DNA from: DATKKK01 sp964354625
GTDB taxonomy: Archaea; Thermoproteota; Bathyarchaeia; Bathyarchaeales; Bathycorpusculaceae
Length of the DNA: 60,551 nucleotides
Direction: 5' to 3'
NCBI GenBank assembly: GCA_964354625.1
Contig: CAYHAK010000004.1
Span: 1-60,551, forward strand
The number at the start of each line of letters is the position of its first letter. Position 1 is the stretch's first letter. The translations under genes were made by a program, and so were the position numbers. Shown one piece after another: positions 1 through 8,301 of the stretch. A model generated the notes under the pieces. It was not told where the DNA came from and did not search any database. It saw only the letters and a program-made list of their open reading frames with translations.

Positions 1-656
1 CCTAGTATGTTTTGAGCTGCTTCTACTATGCCTCTGTTCTCGTTCACCACTATGAGTGGGCCAACGGCTTGTTTCAGTCTTCTGCCTCGGCGTTTGCCTT
101 TTCCAGCGCGGACTTTTCTGCTTTCTTTTATTCGGTAGAGTTCGGACAGTATGCCTAGGCGTATAAGTGTTTCTTCGACTGTCTTGGTTTTCTTCAGGTC
201 TTCAAGGTCGTTGGTGACTACTATTGGGGTTTCCTTTATGTCCTCGATTGAGTGGCCTCTAGCAACTACGGTTTCTTTTGATGCGGTTGCAGCTATCGCA
301 GACATTAGTGCGAGGCGTTTTTCCTTCTTGGGAATCTGTTTGACGATTCTCTTCTTGGAGGTCGGAGGGAATGCCAGTCGTCCGCCTACTGTTCCGGGGG
401 CAAAAGCTGCTCTTCCTCCTCCACCTTTTAGTCTGGGCACTCTTGATATGCCAAAGCCTGTGCCGCGTGATTCAGCCGTCGTTCGTTTTCCAGCCATGTA
501 GTCTCTGCCTTGCGGTTGTAGTCTGCTTGATTGTATGGCGAGGACTGCTCGTTTGATGACGTCTGGTCTCAGCGGTGTGGCGAAAACTGGAGGGAGGTCT
601 ATTTTTCCGACTGATTTTCCTTCGAGGTTAAAGACTTTGGCAGTCCTTCTGGGCAT
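1..656 (-). CDS. rpl4: 50S ribosomal protein L4 (partial, 3' end outside window)
   Basis: The minus-strand frame from an ATG at 656 stays open to the window edge, giving 218 residues of the usual 250-260. It begins MPRRTAKVFNLEGK and contains the L4 signature around GRDYMAGKRTTAESRGTGFG followed by a GGGGRAAFAPGTVGGR loop, the basic extension that reaches into the exit tunnel. L4 binds 23S rRNA early in large-subunit assembly. It starts 13 bases after the L3 stop, so the two are cotranscribed, as in the archaeal S10-type operon. The C-terminus lies outside the window. Confidence 0.95.
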   Translation of the reverse strand, partial: MPRRTAKVFNLEGKSVGKIDLPPVFATPLRPDVIKRAVLAIQSSRLQPQGRDYMAGKRTTAESRGTGFGISRVPRLKGGGGRAAFAPGTVGGRLAFPPTSKKRIVKQIPKKEKRLALMSAIAATASKETVVARGHSIEDIKETPIVVTNDLEDLKKTKTVEETLIRLGILSELYRIKESRKVRAGKGKRRGRRLKQAVGPLIVVNENRGIVEAAQNIL

Positions 657-669
657 CGTTTCTCACCGT

Positions 670-1683
670 TTACTTTCCTTGCGGGGATTCGAGGGATATG
701 AGCGTGACTTGTGGCGGTTCTTCGGGAGCGTTTCTCGGCAGGCGTGCGGGGTAGCGGAGCTTTATGGTGCGTTTTTCGGGTCCGGCTATTGTTCCTTCGA
801 GGAGTATGTAGGGGCCTTTGACTTCGCCGTATCTGATGAAACCTCCTTTTGGCGTGACTTCTTTTCCGTCGGCGCCGATTTTGAGGATGCGCTTGTTGTA
901 CTCGGTTCTTTGGTGGTGGCCCATGTTTCCTGCTCTGGGTACGCTGTATGTAACATGATGCGGGTTCCATGGCCCTAGAGTGGCAACGCCTCGTTTGGTT
1001 TTTCTGCCTTTGGCTTGGAGTATTGTTACGCCCCATCGCTTTACAGGTCCTTGGAAGCCTTTGCCTGTGGATATTGATGCGATGTCGACGTATTGGCCGT
1101 CTTTGAACATTTCTGCGGGAGGCACTGTTTTGCCGAGAAGACCTTTTGCGTATTCTAGTTGCTGTTGGATGGTTCCTCCGCCAACTTCGATTTCAGCGAT
1201 GTCTGGCTTCTTTTTGTGTACGCTGGTTTGTCTGGGTTGGGTTATGGCTGTGACACGGATTCTGGCGATTTTGTCGAGGCTTTCCGTGATCTTTTTGAGG
1301 CTTTCGTCTGTGTTGAAGTTCTCTGGTAGCGTGAAGACTCGTTCCAGATCGTTTGGCGGGTCTTTGAGCCAGGCTTCGGTCAGCGACCTTAAGCCGTATG
1401 GAGTCTTCGTATAGGCTTTGATGGCACATATTATCATAGGTGGGGCTTCAAGAACAGTAGCGGGGCGCATAACTTCTTTTCCGAAGTCTGGAGAACGTTT
1501 CTTGTCTTCTATAGCGAATATGTGGGTCATTCCTGCCTTGTAACCCATGAAGCACAAGAGTCTAGGCGTTCCCGCCGTTATCTTTGGCCAGTAGCGTACT
1601 CTGGCCAGTAAGCTTTTAGCACGTTTCCTAGGCAGATAAGCGAGCGAACCATGTCTAGGAGCATGCGTCTTACGGTGTCCCAT
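670..1683 (-). CDS. rpl3: 50S ribosomal protein L3
   Basis: A 337-residue protein of archaeal/eukaryotic L3 type, first gene of the operon. The N-terminus (MGHRKTHAPRHGSLAYLPRK) and the central DIASISTGKGFQGPVKRWG segment are L3 hallmarks; the latter lies near the conserved W-finger that approaches the peptidyl transferase centre. The ATG at 1683 is preceded by GGAG at 1690-1693, and a TATA box lies about 45 bases upstream. Length and ends match the family. Confidence 0.97.
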   Translation of the reverse strand: MGHRKTHAPRHGSLAYLPRKRAKSLLARVRYWPKITAGTPRLLCFMGYKAGMTHIFAIEDKKRSPDFGKEVMRPATVLEAPPMIICAIKAYTKTPYGLRSLTEAWLKDPPNDLERVFTLPENFNTDESLKKITESLDKIARIRVTAITQPRQTSVHKKKPDIAEIEVGGGTIQQQLEYAKGLLGKTVPPAEMFKDGQYVDIASISTGKGFQGPVKRWGVTILQAKGRKTKRGVATLGPWNPHHVTYSVPRAGNMGHHQRTEYNKRILKIGADGKEVTPKGGFIRYGEVKGPYILLEGTIAGPEKRTIKLRYPARLPRNAPEEPPQVTLISLESPQGK

Positions 1684-1725
1684 TGATATCTCCGCTTTGC
1701 GTCTTCTAGCAATGAGAACGATGGG

Positions 1726-1732
1726 TTATAAA
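1726..1732 (-). promoter_or_regulatory. TATA box of the L3-L4 operon
   Basis: The minus strand reads TTTATAA inside AATGTTTATAACCC. The expected start of transcription, about 26 bases downstream, falls near 1703 and leaves a leader of about 20 bases holding the GGAG site. Confidence 0.6.
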
Positions 1733-2146
1733 CATTACCGTTATGCTTTCTGCGTAGTCCATAGAGGGCGAGCAACGCATTTCAGGCGTTTCAGACTACT
1801 GCTTAGGCACATTGGCTAGTTAAGCAGAACACACGGGCTCGAAAAGATTCTTGCTCCCTACATATAGGTTCAACTGCAACTGAGGCTTCATGCTATCTAT
1901 TGCACCCAAAAACAGTCAATAGATGCTACCCCCCTCCCCACTGTTTTGTTACATGCTGTTGCGCTGATTTTGAGCCAATACGAGACCTGCCCCCTAGGCC
2001 TTTCTGTCGAGTTTCCAACCCCTTTCTGAGCATTCTGCTTTTAGACGCCTCCTTCTGCTTTTTCTTCTCTGAGGATGAGACGGGACACGCTTCGATTTGG
2101 GTGATTGTTTTGGTAAGTGTTAAATTTGGGTTGGGATAGTGTGTTT
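1733..2146. other. Intergenic region without a supported gene
   Basis: About 410 bases between the divergent L3 operon and the phosphoribosyltransferase gene. Short open frames exist on both strands (for example 1900-2139 plus), but they are proline/cysteine-rich or low complexity and lack ribosome sites. A weak TATA-like TGTTAAATTT near 2117-2126 could drive the downstream gene. No tRNA cloverleaf was found. Confidence 0.4.
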
Positions 2147-2158
2147 GGAGGGTTTGGT

Positions 2159-2775
2159 TTGGCTGAGGATTCTGTGTCCCGCGTAGCGAGTGCGCTTTTC
2201 GCTCGGGGTGTTTGAAGTTTGGCAGTTTCAAGATAAAGTCAGGTGCCTCTAGTCCGTACTATGTTGATTTGGCGTGTTTGCTTTCCTCTCCGAGGGATCT
2301 GTGCTGTGTGGCTGAGGCTGCGGCGGCTGAGGTCAGGCGGGTAGTGGCGGTTGACAGGATTGATAAGCTGGCTTCGATAGAGCTGAAGGGCGCGCTGATC
2401 TTGCCCAGCATAGGCTGCCTGCTTAGCCTGCCCTGCGTCGTGGTGAGAAAGGAAAACAAAGCCTACGGCGTAACAGGCAGAATCGCAGGCGCACCAATGG
2501 CCAACGGCGATTGTGTGCTGTTCTTCGACGACGTGATCAGCGAGGGCCTGTCTAAGGTTGAGGGAATCAGGCCTCTGGAGGCGCTTGGCGCGCGCATCAG
2601 GCACGTCATGGTCGTTGTGGACAGGGAACAGGGCGGCAAGCAGAACCTCGAAAAAGTAGGCTACACGGTTCACGCCCTCGCCGAAGTCTCAGATCTAGTC
2701 AAAAGCCTCCACAAAACAAGCCACATCACCAAAGAACAAGCAGACGCCGTACTAAACCACATCGCGAGAACATGA
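2159..2775 (+). CDS. Orotate phosphoribosyltransferase-like protein, reading frame broken by one base
   Basis: Residues from 2212 onward match the type I phosphoribosyltransferase fold of PyrE: KSGASSPYYVDL near the N-terminus, RKENKAYGVTGR in the substrate loop and the PRPP-site strand VLFFDDVISEG (here SEG replaces the usual TTG). PyrE makes orotidine 5'-monophosphate in pyrimidine synthesis. The expected N-terminal helix lies in another frame: a TTG at 2159, six bases after GGAGGG (2147-2152), encodes MAEDSVSRVASALFARGV and stops at 2213-2215. One missing T in the run at 2211-2213 would join it to LKFGSFK. Either a sequencing error, a fresh mutation or -1 slippage explains this; otherwise translation could begin at TTG 2212. 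Confidence 0.75.
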
Positions 2776-2917
2776 ACACTGCGCCGAACGACCGCCTGCA
2801 GAATCTCCCGCACACGCCTCTGGTTCTTGCCCTGTAGTATCAGCAGTCATTTCCGGATTCGGAGGCGATCTTATGGTTGCTCAACGTCAAGTGCTGTTGG
2901 GGCCTCATCCTTCAAGG

Positions 2918-2926
2918 CTTATATGG
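2918..2926 (+). promoter_or_regulatory. TATA box upstream of the COG2187-type kinase gene
   Basis: CTTATATGG lies 65-73 bases before the ATG at 2991. It falls inside the longer open frame that begins at 2877, which argues against that earlier start. Confidence 0.5.
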
Positions 2927-2990
2927 CCCAGTGAGGCTTCTGTCGATAACAGAAGGGTTGCCTGGCACCTCAAAGGAGGCTGATTCAACG

Positions 2991-3998
2991 ATGTCAGTTC
3001 AGAAGCAAGTTGCGGAAGCTCTAATGAAGCCTGAAGCTTATGACGAAGACCCAGGTCAAATTGAACTGACCCAGACTCACATATCCTTTGTCTTCTTAAC
3101 CAGAAGCTTTGTCTACAAGGTCAAGAAGGCCGTGGACTTCGGATTCCTGGACTTCACAACCCTCGAAAAGAGACGCTTCTTCTGCGAAAAAGAGCTGGAA
3201 CTCAATAGGCGCCTGTGTGGAGACATGTACCTCGAAGTCGTTCCCATCAACAAGTCAAACACCATCAAGATAGAAGGCAAGGGAGAAACCGTTGAATATG
3301 CCGTGAAGATGAAGAGAATGCCTCAGGAAAGGATGCTGAGCAGGCTCCTCGAACAGAACAGAGTGGGCAGCAAACTCGTTGACGGCATAGCTAGAATCGT
3401 CACAGAATTCCATTCAAAGGCTGAAACGAACAAGCGGATAAGCGAGTTCGGTTCGCTGGCCATGATAGAAACAAACTGGAAAGAGAATTTCGACCAAACT
3501 CGAGAGTTTGTCGACAAAACGATACCTGCAAGGGATTTCGAGCTGATACGTGAGAGAATAGAAGATTTTATGAAGCGGAACGTGTCGCTCTTTGAGAAGA
3601 GAATGGCGGAAGGCCGAGTTAGAGACTGCCACGGAGACATACACTCGGACAACATCTTTGCCGTGGACCGCATCTACATTTTCGATGCGATAGAATTCAA
3701 CGAAAGATTCAGGTATTCAGACGTTGCCTCCGACATCGCCTTCCTAGCCATGGACTTGGACTTCAAGAAACGGAACACCCTGTCTAGCTTCCTCGTCGAG
3801 AGATATGTCAAGTACTCCGGAGATCAAGAGCTGACGAAGCTTCTTCCTTTCTACAAATGCTACCGAGCCTACGTAAGAGGAAAAGTCACAGGTTTCAAAC
3901 TCAAAGACCCAAACGTGGGTAACGAGGAAAAGAGCGCAACGAAAGAGGAAGCGAATGCATACTTCAAACTGGCCTTTAACTATGCAGGTTTGCTTTGA
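2991..3998 (+). CDS. Aminoglycoside phosphotransferase-like kinase (COG2187 type)
   Basis: A 335-residue protein with the protein-kinase-like fold. The ATP-lobe segment FVYKVKKAVDFGFLDF is followed by a catalytic loop DCHGDIHSDNIF near residues 212-223 and a metal-binding IFDAIEFNERFRYSDVASD. This pattern is typical of COG2187, whose substrate is unknown and which in many bacteria is fused to a COG0645 P-loop kinase. Here a COG0645 protein is encoded separately about 1 kb away on the opposite strand. GGAGG at 2975-2979 supports ATG 2991; the frame is open back to 2877 but a TATA box lies in that extension. Confidence 0.8.
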   Translation: MSVQKQVAEALMKPEAYDEDPGQIELTQTHISFVFLTRSFVYKVKKAVDFGFLDFTTLEKRRFFCEKELELNRRLCGDMYLEVVPINKSNTIKIEGKGETVEYAVKMKRMPQERMLSRLLEQNRVGSKLVDGIARIVTEFHSKAETNKRISEFGSLAMIETNWKENFDQTREFVDKTIPARDFELIRERIEDFMKRNVSLFEKRMAEGRVRDCHGDIHSDNIFAVDRIYIFDAIEFNERFRYSDVASDIAFLAMDLDFKKRNTLSSFLVERYVKYSGDQELTKLLPFYKCYRAYVRGKVTGFKLKDPNVGNEEKSATKEEANAYFKLAFNYAGLL

Positions 3999-4006
3999 CC
4001 AGAAAC

Positions 4007-4879
4007 TCACCTAGAGCCGAATTGCTCAGCCACGTATGCGGGGATTGCCACTGTTCCCATGAGGATTGGTTTTTGGTGGCAGTCGCTTCCTCCAGTCATT
4101 ATTAGCCCATGTTTTCTGGCAAACTCCATGTAGTGGTTCGTGGTTTGGGCGTCGTTTCTGGAGTGCCAGCACTCTACACCATCAATGTATGCTAACATTG
4201 ACTCTCTTACTATCTCTGTCTGTTCGGATAGCGGTTTGGTCAGAGTCACAAGTGAGGTTCCGTGACTATCGTTAGGATGAGCTAAGACTATTCTTCCTCC
4301 GGCATTTCTCACGAGCCTCGAAGCCTCCTCAAGGGGGAGAGGAAATTTGGGAACGTCACACTTCATAAGGTACCTATCGAAGGCTTCTTGCGTGGTTCTG
4401 ACTATTCCCTTTTCGATCAAGTAGCCTGCTATGTGGGGCCTCCCGAGCACTCCGTCGGCAGAAGCCTGAATCTTGCTCAAGTCATCTTTCGTTAGCTTCT
4501 CAATTCCTTCTTTCACAAACTCTGCATTCAAAATGCCCAGAATCTTGGCAACCCTTTCCTCTCGACGTTGAGCTATTAGCTGGAGCTTATCCCTTAGCTC
4601 CCCATTCTCTGTATCGAACTGGTAGCCGAGGAAATCCAGCGATACTGGTTTGTCTCCGTGATATTTGAGATGCGAGAAGGTTACGTTCAGTTCGACGCCA
4701 GAAATGTAGCGGATTCCATTTGCTCTTGCCAGAGCAATAGCGGCCTCTTGACAAGCTATCGAGTCGTGATCCGTGATCGATACTAGTCCGATATTCTGAG
4801 CCTTGGCTTCTTTGACGATTTCCTCGGCAGTCCACTTTCCGTCAGAGCAATTCGAGTGAATATGCAGGTCTATTCTCAT
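4007..4879 (-). CDS. PHP-domain metal-dependent phosphoesterase
   Basis: A 290-residue protein with the full set of PHP metal ligands in order: HIHSNCSDG (residues 6-14), TDHDS (about 37), GVELN (about 61), RPHIA (about 150), LAHPNDS (about 199) and GSDCH near the C-terminus. Relatives in COG0613 act as 5'-nucleotidases, 3',5'-bisphosphate nucleotidases or RNA 5'-end exonucleases. Its ATG overlaps the TGA of the upstream kinase gene (ATGA at 4876-4879), implying translational coupling. It converges with the COG2187 kinase eight bases away. The exact substrate cannot be read from sequence. Confidence 0.88.
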   Translation of the reverse strand: MRIDLHIHSNCSDGKWTAEEIVKEAKAQNIGLVSITDHDSIACQEAAIALARANGIRYISGVELNVTFSHLKYHGDKPVSLDFLGYQFDTENGELRDKLQLIAQRREERVAKILGILNAEFVKEGIEKLTKDDLSKIQASADGVLGRPHIAGYLIEKGIVRTTQEAFDRYLMKCDVPKFPLPLEEASRLVRNAGGRIVLAHPNDSHGTSLVTLTKPLSEQTEIVRESMLAYIDGVECWHSRNDAQTTNHYMEFARKHGLIMTGGSDCHQKPILMGTVAIPAYVAEQFGSR

Positions 4880-5502
4880 GATGAGACTGTGCCCGGCTGC
4901 CTCTTTTCCATCCCCGTTATGAACCAGTCCTCTGGGGCATCATGTTCTGTGTTGACTGTCAAGTGCACTATTTCGAGTTGTGGAAGCCTCTTTTTCAGGT
5001 CGTCCAGGTCTACTTGCTCAAACCTTTTCTTGTTGCTGAGATAGGCCTCCTTGGTCAAGGCGTTTGACTCGTACTCTTCTTTGGTCCTCCTCAAGATTCT
5101 CGAAAGCGACGCCTTCTCGGAGCAGTGAGTCTGAAGAATGACAAAAGTCATACCGTGCCTTGCAGCAATTTCGGCGGCACGCCTTCGCAGTTCCTGAGTG
5201 ACAAACGTGGCATCCAGAATCACGCCTCCCTTGCTCTTCTGTGCAAGATCGTCTGCTCGGCGAAACAGCTCATCGTAAACAGACAGTCGTTTGCTCATGT
5301 TTGACGCGACTCTCTCGTCAAAGATATCCTCGTTCTTGAGGACTTCCAGTCTGATCAGGTCGCTTCGGAGGATTGTGTATCCTTTGGTTTTGGATATCTC
5401 CTCTGAGGTCTCAGTCTTCCAGGTTCCCGGGAGTCCGCACGTAATCAGCAGAGCATTAGTCCTTAGCTCCGTTTTGATAAACTCGGCAAAGGGTTCCCTC
5501 AA
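4876..5502 (-). CDS. P-loop kinase of COG0645 type
   Basis: A 208-residue predicted kinase. The N-terminal strand leads into a Walker A loop CGLPGTWKTETS in which the glycine before the lysine is tryptophan (TGG instead of GGG). GVILDATF supplies the Walker B-like strand and RRTKEE the lid region. In bacteria this domain is the C-terminal half of COG2187-COG0645 fusions. TTG 5502 was chosen because GAGGTG sits five bases upstream and a TATA-like AAATTTTAA lies near 5543; the frame remains open to 5586. It is coupled to the PHP gene by ATGA. Confidence 0.78.
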   Translation of the reverse strand: MREPFAEFIKTELRTNALLITCGLPGTWKTETSEEISKTKGYTILRSDLIRLEVLKNEDIFDERVASNMSKRLSVYDELFRRADDLAQKSKGGVILDATFVTQELRRRAAEIAARHGMTFVILQTHCSEKASLSRILRRTKEEYESNALTKEAYLSNKKRFEQVDLDDLKKRLPQLEIVHLTVNTEHDAPEDWFITGMEKRQPGTVSS

Positions 5503-5708
5503 CTGGACACCTCTTGCCACCGATTTGAGACAAAGCAAGATTAAAATTTTGTGGCAGGCACTGATTGCGCCGAAAGACCAGCACACAACCTGTCATGAAG
5601 GATTATGAGAATTCCTCCGTTTTGAACATTTCCACATGTTCCGCATGGACTCTCAATATGAACTGAGCCTTCACAAACAAGATATCCCAGGTCCAGAAAG
5701 CACTTTTC

Positions 5709-6047
5709 ATGCAATCGAAAACCGACGAACGCGTAGCCGAAATTGCCGCCTACGGAATCCAAGAGAGCCAGCCAACAAGCTTCGGACTCTACGAAGAATA
5801 TGGCCGGAGAGACATGGATGAAACGATTAGAACACGCCAAGAGGCCTACGAAAGAGCTGACTACCAAGCCGGAGAAGATCTCAGAATAGAAGTTGAGAAT
5901 TTTCACATCTGGTTGGAAGAAGCTAAAAAGCTTGAGCCTTTTGCAGCACACTATTACCCGGTCAGTCTCAAGAGCCTGCTTCTAGGCCTCCCAATAAGCA
6001 CGCAGGTCGCAAGGCTTTTCGACATGGCATTAGCGCGCGCGAAATGA
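5709..6047 (+). CDS. Hypothetical protein, 112 aa
   Basis: A soluble, mostly helical, charged protein (many Glu, Arg and Tyr residues) that I do not recognise. It has no signal peptide or metal motif. The segment ENFHIWLEEAKKLEPFAAHYY looks like a real amphipathic region, and codon use resembles neighbours better than the overlapping minus-strand frame does. No clear ribosome site precedes ATG 5709. Its last codons run through a GCGCGCGCG tract (6033-6041), so the true C-terminus may once have differed. Confidence 0.5.
   Translation: MQSKTDERVAEIAAYGIQESQPTSFGLYEEYGRRDMDETIRTRQEAYERADYQAGEDLRIEVENFHIWLEEAKKLEPFAAHYYPVSLKSLLLGLPISTQVARLFDMALARAK
6033..6041. repeat. Alternating GC tract at the end of the 112-aa gene
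   Basis: Reads TTAGCGCGCGCGAAAT and encodes the last Ala-Arg-Ala of the protein, seven bases before its stop. Confidence 0.5.
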
Positions 6048-6130
6048 AAGACAGAAAGCAGAACGGCTAAGTGCCAAAAGGCCCCAAATGACCATGGGCC
6101 GTTTTGAGAATGCGTATGCCTTTGGCCTCG

Positions 6131-6247
6131 CTAGTCGAGGTCGGAGCTGCTTGGTGTGAACCATTTCAGAATCTCTTGGACTGCTCTATCGGAGCAGCCC
6201 ATCTCTTTGAGCTTTTGCCGCAGGTCCTCCAAGGTTCTGACGCTCAA
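6131..6247 (-). CDS. Small helical protein, 38 aa (44 aa from an earlier TTG)
   Basis: A minus-strand frame reading MSVRTLEDLRQKLKEMG, then CSDRAVQEILKWFTP and a short acidic tail. The heptad-like helix followed by a second helix ending in KWF resembles small helical-hairpin proteins often overlooked in archaeal genomes; the family assignment is from memory and unproven. A TATA-like AATAAATAGG lies near 6285-6293, placing transcription start near 6262, which suits TTG 6247; an in-frame TTG at 6265 would add six residues. It lies alone in an otherwise empty gap. Confidence 0.45.
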   Translation of the reverse strand: MSVRTLEDLRQKLKEMGCSDRAVQEILKWFTPSSSDLD

Positions 6248-6361
6248 CTTAACCGCCGCAGACAATAGATTCTAATGAGTAACCCTATTTATTCTTTGAC
6301 GTGCTCGACTTCATCAGGTTAGCGTGCGCTTGAAGAGGTTCCATCGAAAGCTCTGAGGCCT

Positions 6362-6832
6362 CTATTTCTTCCCGTCTCCATCCGTTCTCACCCAGGCAAC
6401 AACGTCGTGCCAGATATAGAGGCCCAAGCTGAAGGCCGTGCTCGAATACAACACAAAAGCCAACGCCACCTGCGAAATGGAGCCGTCGACGACATATGGC
6501 AACAGGAGGTTACCCGCGAACGCCGCAGTAACCCCCACGTAGAGAATACACAAGATCACAACGAGAAGCAGGAAAATCGCCTTGTCAGCAGAATAGCGTG
6601 GGTCCACCCACTTGCCTTTCACATACCACAACGCGTACGCAATCGCGGTCAGGCCAAACAGGTAGAGAACGGCAAACCCATACACAAGGCTAGAGGCGCC
6701 AGAAACCCGCGCGAACAAGCCGACCTCAAGCACTTTGGAATGGTATCCCAGAGACATCATATACAACGTTGACACAACGTCCAAAAACCCCAGCACCGGC
6801 AGAACCCAGAAAGCCTTGTCTACACTATCCAA
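6362..6832 (-). CDS. Predicted four-helix membrane protein
   Basis: A 156-residue protein with four hydrophobic segments (about residues 7-27, 48-68, 86-107 and 120-141) and short charged loops, ending in a cytosolic-looking DGDGKK tail. I do not recognise the family, although the first helix (FWVLPVLGFLDVVSTL) resembles small archaeal DUF5658-like membrane proteins. The TTG start at 6832 has no ribosome site, and a GC tract lies just upstream, so the 5' end may be shortened or misplaced. Confidence 0.6.
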   Translation of the reverse strand: MDSVDKAFWVLPVLGFLDVVSTLYMMSLGYHSKVLEVGLFARVSGASSLVYGFAVLYLFGLTAIAYALWYVKGKWVDPRYSADKAIFLLLVVILCILYVGVTAAFAGNLLLPYVVDGSISQVALAFVLYSSTAFSLGLYIWHDVVAWVRTDGDGKK

Positions 6833-6839
6833 ACAGTAT

Positions 6840-6850
6840 CGCGCGCGCGC
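6840..6850. repeat. Alternating GC tract upstream of the membrane protein
   Basis: Eleven alternating bases followed by TAACC, lying eight bases before the start codon of the minus-strand membrane gene. Confidence 0.5.
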
Positions 6851-6925
6851 TAACCGGTAGCCTAGTCTCTGAGCCGTCAGTGGTCTTCGTCTTCCGAAAG
6901 CCTTCGTGACAAGCTGGACGCCAAC

Positions 6926-6934
6926 GTTAAATAG
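6926..6934 (+). promoter_or_regulatory. TATA box of ahcY
   Basis: GTTAAATAG lies 37-45 bases before the ATG at 6971. AGGAG at 6954-6958 is the likely ribosome site. Confidence 0.5.
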
Positions 6935-6970
6935 TCAAGTCATGAATCAACATAGGAGAAGGCAGACATA

Positions 6971-8227
6971 ATGGAAAGCTTCAAAGTCAAAGACCCGTCT
7001 CTGGCCTCCAAAGGGCATTTAGAGATAGAATGGGCCTCGAAGCACATGCCTGTTTTATGCCAAATCAAGGAAAGGTTCAGCAAAGAGAAACCGCTGAAAG
7101 GTCTGACCTTGGGCGCATGCTTACACGTTACGAAGGAAACAGGAGTCCTCATCGAAACCTTCCTCGCCGGCGGCGCCAACGTTGCGCTGTGCGGCTCAAA
7201 CCCTCTTTCCACACAGGATGACGTGGCAGCTGCCCTCGCAGAAGAAAGCGTACATGTGTTCGCATGGCGTGAGCAAAAGACGGACGAATACTACTGGTGC
7301 GTCGAACGAACACTGGACCATAAGCCGGCCATAACGCTTGACGACGGCGCAGACCTCGTGGGCACCGTGCACAGCAAGAGAACGGAAGCCCTGCAATACA
7401 TCAAGGGCGGAACAGAAGAAACCACGACCGGCGTCCTCCGATTGAGAGCCATGGAAAAAGCTGGAGCACTAAAATACTCAATAATGGCGGTCAATGACGC
7501 TTACACGAAGTATCTGTTTGACAATCGCTACGGCACTGGGCAAAGCACCATAGACGGTGTGCTCAGGGCTACAAACATACTTCTGGCAGGCAAGGACTTC
7601 GTGGTCTGCGGATACGGATGGTGCGCAAAAGGCATAGCCCAGAGAGCCCAAGGGATGGGCGCGAACGTCATAATCACCGAAGTGAACCCCCTCAGAGCAC
7701 TCGAAGCGGCCATGAACGGCTTCCGCGTGATGCCTCTGGCTGAGGCAGCAACCATAGGCGACATCTTCATCACCGCCACAGGCAACGTGAGCGTCATAAG
7801 AAAGGAACACATGCAGACAATGAAAGACGGAGCCATACTCGCAAACAGCGGTCACTTCAACGTCGAAATAGACGTAAAAGGCCTCGAAGCAATGGCCAAG
7901 TCAAAAAGAACCATGAGAACAAACCTGGAAGAGCACACCCTTAAAGACGGAAGAAAACTGTATCTTCTGGCCGAAGGAAGACTCGTGAACCTAGCCGCTG
8001 CTGAAGGTCACCCGTCAGAGGTGATGGATATGTCGTTCGCAAACCAAGCCCTCTGCGCCGAACACATAGCCAAAACACCCAAACAGCCCCCCAGAGTCTA
8101 TCAAGTGCCCGCCACAATAGACGAAAACGTGGCCAAGCTGAAACTTAAATCGATGAGAATCAAAATAGACGAGTTGACAGGCGAACAGAAGAAGTATCTT
8201 TCAGCCTGGGAGATGGGAACGATATAA
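6971..8227 (+). CDS. ahcY: Adenosylhomocysteinase (S-adenosylhomocysteine hydrolase)
   Basis: A 418-residue cytosolic enzyme that splits S-adenosylhomocysteine into adenosine and homocysteine, relieving product inhibition of methyltransferases. Visible family features are CLHVTKETGVLIETFLAGGA, the NSGHFNVEID loop and the NAD-binding VVCGYGWCAKGIAQRAQG at about residues 209-226. The length matches archaeal enzymes, which lack the eukaryotic insertion. Start is supported by AGGAG 12 bases upstream and a TATA box. It stands as a single gene. Confidence 0.97.
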   Translation: MESFKVKDPSLASKGHLEIEWASKHMPVLCQIKERFSKEKPLKGLTLGACLHVTKETGVLIETFLAGGANVALCGSNPLSTQDDVAAALAEESVHVFAWREQKTDEYYWCVERTLDHKPAITLDDGADLVGTVHSKRTEALQYIKGGTEETTTGVLRLRAMEKAGALKYSIMAVNDAYTKYLFDNRYGTGQSTIDGVLRATNILLAGKDFVVCGYGWCAKGIAQRAQGMGANVIITEVNPLRALEAAMNGFRVMPLAEAATIGDIFITATGNVSVIRKEHMQTMKDGAILANSGHFNVEIDVKGLEAMAKSKRTMRTNLEEHTLKDGRKLYLLAEGRLVNLAAAEGHPSEVMDMSFANQALCAEHIAKTPKQPPRVYQVPATIDENVAKLKLKSMRIKIDELTGEQKKYLSAWEMGTI

Positions 8228-8301
8228 CTTCGGGTCTGAAGGTATGGTAAGCTTTAAAAGGTGTAGAGAGATAAACAAGGCTAACATATGGTGATTCATA
8301 C

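Noticed and set aside
1926..2231. 101-aa minus-strand frame upstream of the PyrE-like gene
   Set aside because: Low-complexity, antisense to a gene start with a clear GGAGGG site.
5541..5951. 136-aa minus-strand open frame
   Set aside because: Antisense to the 112-aa gene; composition (many Phe, Cys and Ser) looks like a shadow, and it runs into the kinase promoter.
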